Source: Chromobacteriaceae bacterium (GTDB taxonomy: Bacteria > Pseudomonadota > Gammaproteobacteria > Burkholderiales > Aquaspirillaceae). From it: 9,339 nucleotides of DNA. Within the stretch, counting starts at the first letter, position 1, and every line of letters begins with the position of its first letter. The position numbers and the translations under genes are program-made. Positions 7,004 through 9,339 of this stretch are shown here, in pieces. The notes below the pieces were generated by a model. The model was not told where the DNA came from and ran no database searches. It saw only the letters and a program-made list of their open reading frames with translations. Location: positions 1-9,339 of the forward strand of contig JASLDQ010000131.1 in assembly GCA_030151505.1 (NCBI GenBank), read 5' to 3'.

Positions 7004-7474
7004 GTGAATATCAATGCGACACTGCTGGGGCAGGCGATCACTTTCGCCATCCTGGTATGGTTCACGATGAAATTTGTTTGGCCTCCGCTTACCAACATGA
7101 TGGACGAGCGCGCCAAGCGCATCGCCGATGGTCTGGCTGCTGCCGAACGCGGCAAGCAGGATCTGGAAGAAGCTTCCCGTCGCGTCGAGGATCAGATTCG
7201 TGCTGCCAAGCAACAGGCAACCGAACTGGTGCTCGCCGCCGAGAAGCGCTCCGGTCAGATCGTCGAAGAAGCCAAGCAGGCTGCCAAGAGCGAAGGCGAA
7301 CGTATTCTTGCCGAGGCTCGCGCCGAAGTCGGCCAGGAAGTCTCGCGTGCCAAGGAAGCGTTGCGCGGTCAGGTAGCCGAGCTGGCTGTCGTGGGTGCGG
7401 AGAAGATCCTGCGCCGCGAAATCGACGCCGCCAAGCACGCCGACCTGCTGGCCTCCATCAAAGCGGAGTTGTAA
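7004..7474 (+). CDS. atpF: F0F1 ATP synthase subunit b (AtpF)
   Basis: Subunit b is the peripheral stalk: a homodimer anchored in the membrane whose long helix holds delta and the alpha3beta3 head still while the rotor turns. The product has 156 residues, the same as E. coli b. An N-terminal membrane helix (about 6-27) is followed by [19 protein letters not shown] (26-44) and then a long charged, alanine-rich helix to the end with a coiled-coil-like pattern (about 35-135). The C-terminal [17 protein letters not shown] is the delta-binding region. It uses a GTG start with a good ribosome binding site and begins 48 bases after atpE. Confidence 0.96.
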   Translation: MNINATLLGQAITFAILVWFTMKFVWPPLTNMMDERAKRIADGLAAAERGKQDLEEASRRVEDQIRAAKQQATELVLAAEKRSGQIVEEAKQAAKSEGERILAEARAEVGQEVSRAKEALRGQVAELAVVGAEKILRREIDAAKHADLLASIKAEL

Positions 7475-7481
7475 TCAGCCC

Positions 7482-8018
7482 ATGGCAGAACTCATTACCG
7501 TAGCACGGCCTTACGCCGAGGCGGTATTCCGGGTGGCCAAGGACGAGCGAAGCCTGGCCCCTTGGGGCGAGGCGCTCGCCTGGCTGTCTGCGCTGCTGAA
7601 CGACCCGGCACTGCTCGGCGTCGTCACCAGCCCGGAAACCACTGCGGCCCAGGCCGAGAAGCTCCTGGCGGACTTATTGGGCGACAAGGCCACGGCCGAG
7701 GTGAAAAACCTCGTTGCAGCCCTCGCCGAAAACCGTCGTCTGGTGCTCTTGCCGGAAATCGCCAGCCAGTTTGAAGCGCTGAAGAAGCAGGAAGAAGGCG
7801 TGCTTGCCGCTAAGGTCACGTCCGCTTACCCGCTGTCCGACGCTCAGGCCGCCGAGCTTGCTGAGACGCTCAAGTCCAAGTACGGCAAACCCGTCGAGCT
7901 GTCCGTTTCGGTCGACCCCGAGCTGCTCGGTGGTGTGGCCATTCAGATCGGCGACGACGTCATCGATGCATCGGTACGCGGCAAACTGCAAGCAATGGCA
8001 GTCAGCCTGAAAAGTTAG
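7482..8018 (+). CDS. atpH: F0F1 ATP synthase subunit delta (AtpH)
   Basis: Delta sits on top of the F1 head and ties it to the b dimer. The 178-residue protein matches the usual length (E. coli 177). ARPYAEAVF (8-16) begins the N-terminal helical bundle that binds the alpha N-terminus. The C-terminal signature [25 protein letters not shown] spans about 147-171. The frame is open upstream into atpF, but only the ATG at 7482 gives the family N-terminus. The likely ribosome binding site GGAG (7465-7468) lies inside atpF and is 13 bases away, rather far, so coupling with atpF (7-base gap) probably helps. Confidence 0.96.
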   Translation: MAELITVARPYAEAVFRVAKDERSLAPWGEALAWLSALLNDPALLGVVTSPETTAAQAEKLLADLLGDKATAEVKNLVAALAENRRLVLLPEIASQFEALKKQEEGVLAAKVTSAYPLSDAQAAELAETLKSKYGKPVELSVSVDPELLGGVAIQIGDDVIDASVRGKLQAMAVSLKS

Positions 8019-8026
8019 GAGAGATC

Positions 8027-9339
<1,313 letters not shown>

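Noticed and set aside
7395..7481. Upstream start for atpH inside atpF
   Set aside because: The extra 29 residues are atpF read in another frame, and the family N-terminus starts at 7482.

Overview
The window is chromosomal core DNA from a high-GC betaproteobacterium. The AtpA and AtpB sequences and the order mnmG-rsmG-parA-parB-atpIBEFHA fit that class. A member of the Chromobacteriaceae or a near relative is my best guess, but this rests on recognising the sequences, not on a search. I see no mobile element, CRISPR array, tRNA, rRNA or phage gene.

Layout. Positions 1-120 hold the last codons of a DUF445-type membrane protein gene on the + strand. It converges on a minus-strand GNAT-fold N-acyltransferase (216-962), probably the OlsB type that makes lyso-ornithine lipid. 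A perfect 15-bp stem terminator with T/A-rich flanks on both sides (147-188) lies between them and can serve both strands. A 194-bp divergent intergenic region (963-1156) then carries a probable promoter for mnmG.

From 1157 every gene is on the + strand. mnmG (tRNA wobble uridine modification), rsmG (16S rRNA m7G527 methylation), parA and parB (chromosome partitioning) form an unbroken chain. Each reading frame overlaps the next by an ATGA, so translation is likely coupled. For parA and parB, a second ATG six bases further on is the more likely true start.

After parB comes a 93-bp gap with the best promoter in the window (TTGACG, 18 bp, TATAAT; 5349-5378). It drives the ATP synthase operon atpI-atpB-atpE-atpF-atpH-atpA, and atpA is cut by the window end. 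The genes run in the canonical order: Fo subunits a, c and b, then delta and alpha of F1. A strong stem-loop sits in the unusually long atpB-atpE gap, and atpE has a strong ribosome binding site, which fits the need for many copies of subunit c.

I did not find a previously undescribed system. The points most worth a second look are regulatory: a run of six T at the predicted start of the atp transcript, an imperfect palindrome covering the -35 box of that promoter, the atpB-atpE hairpin, and a perfect 16-bp palindrome inside parB.
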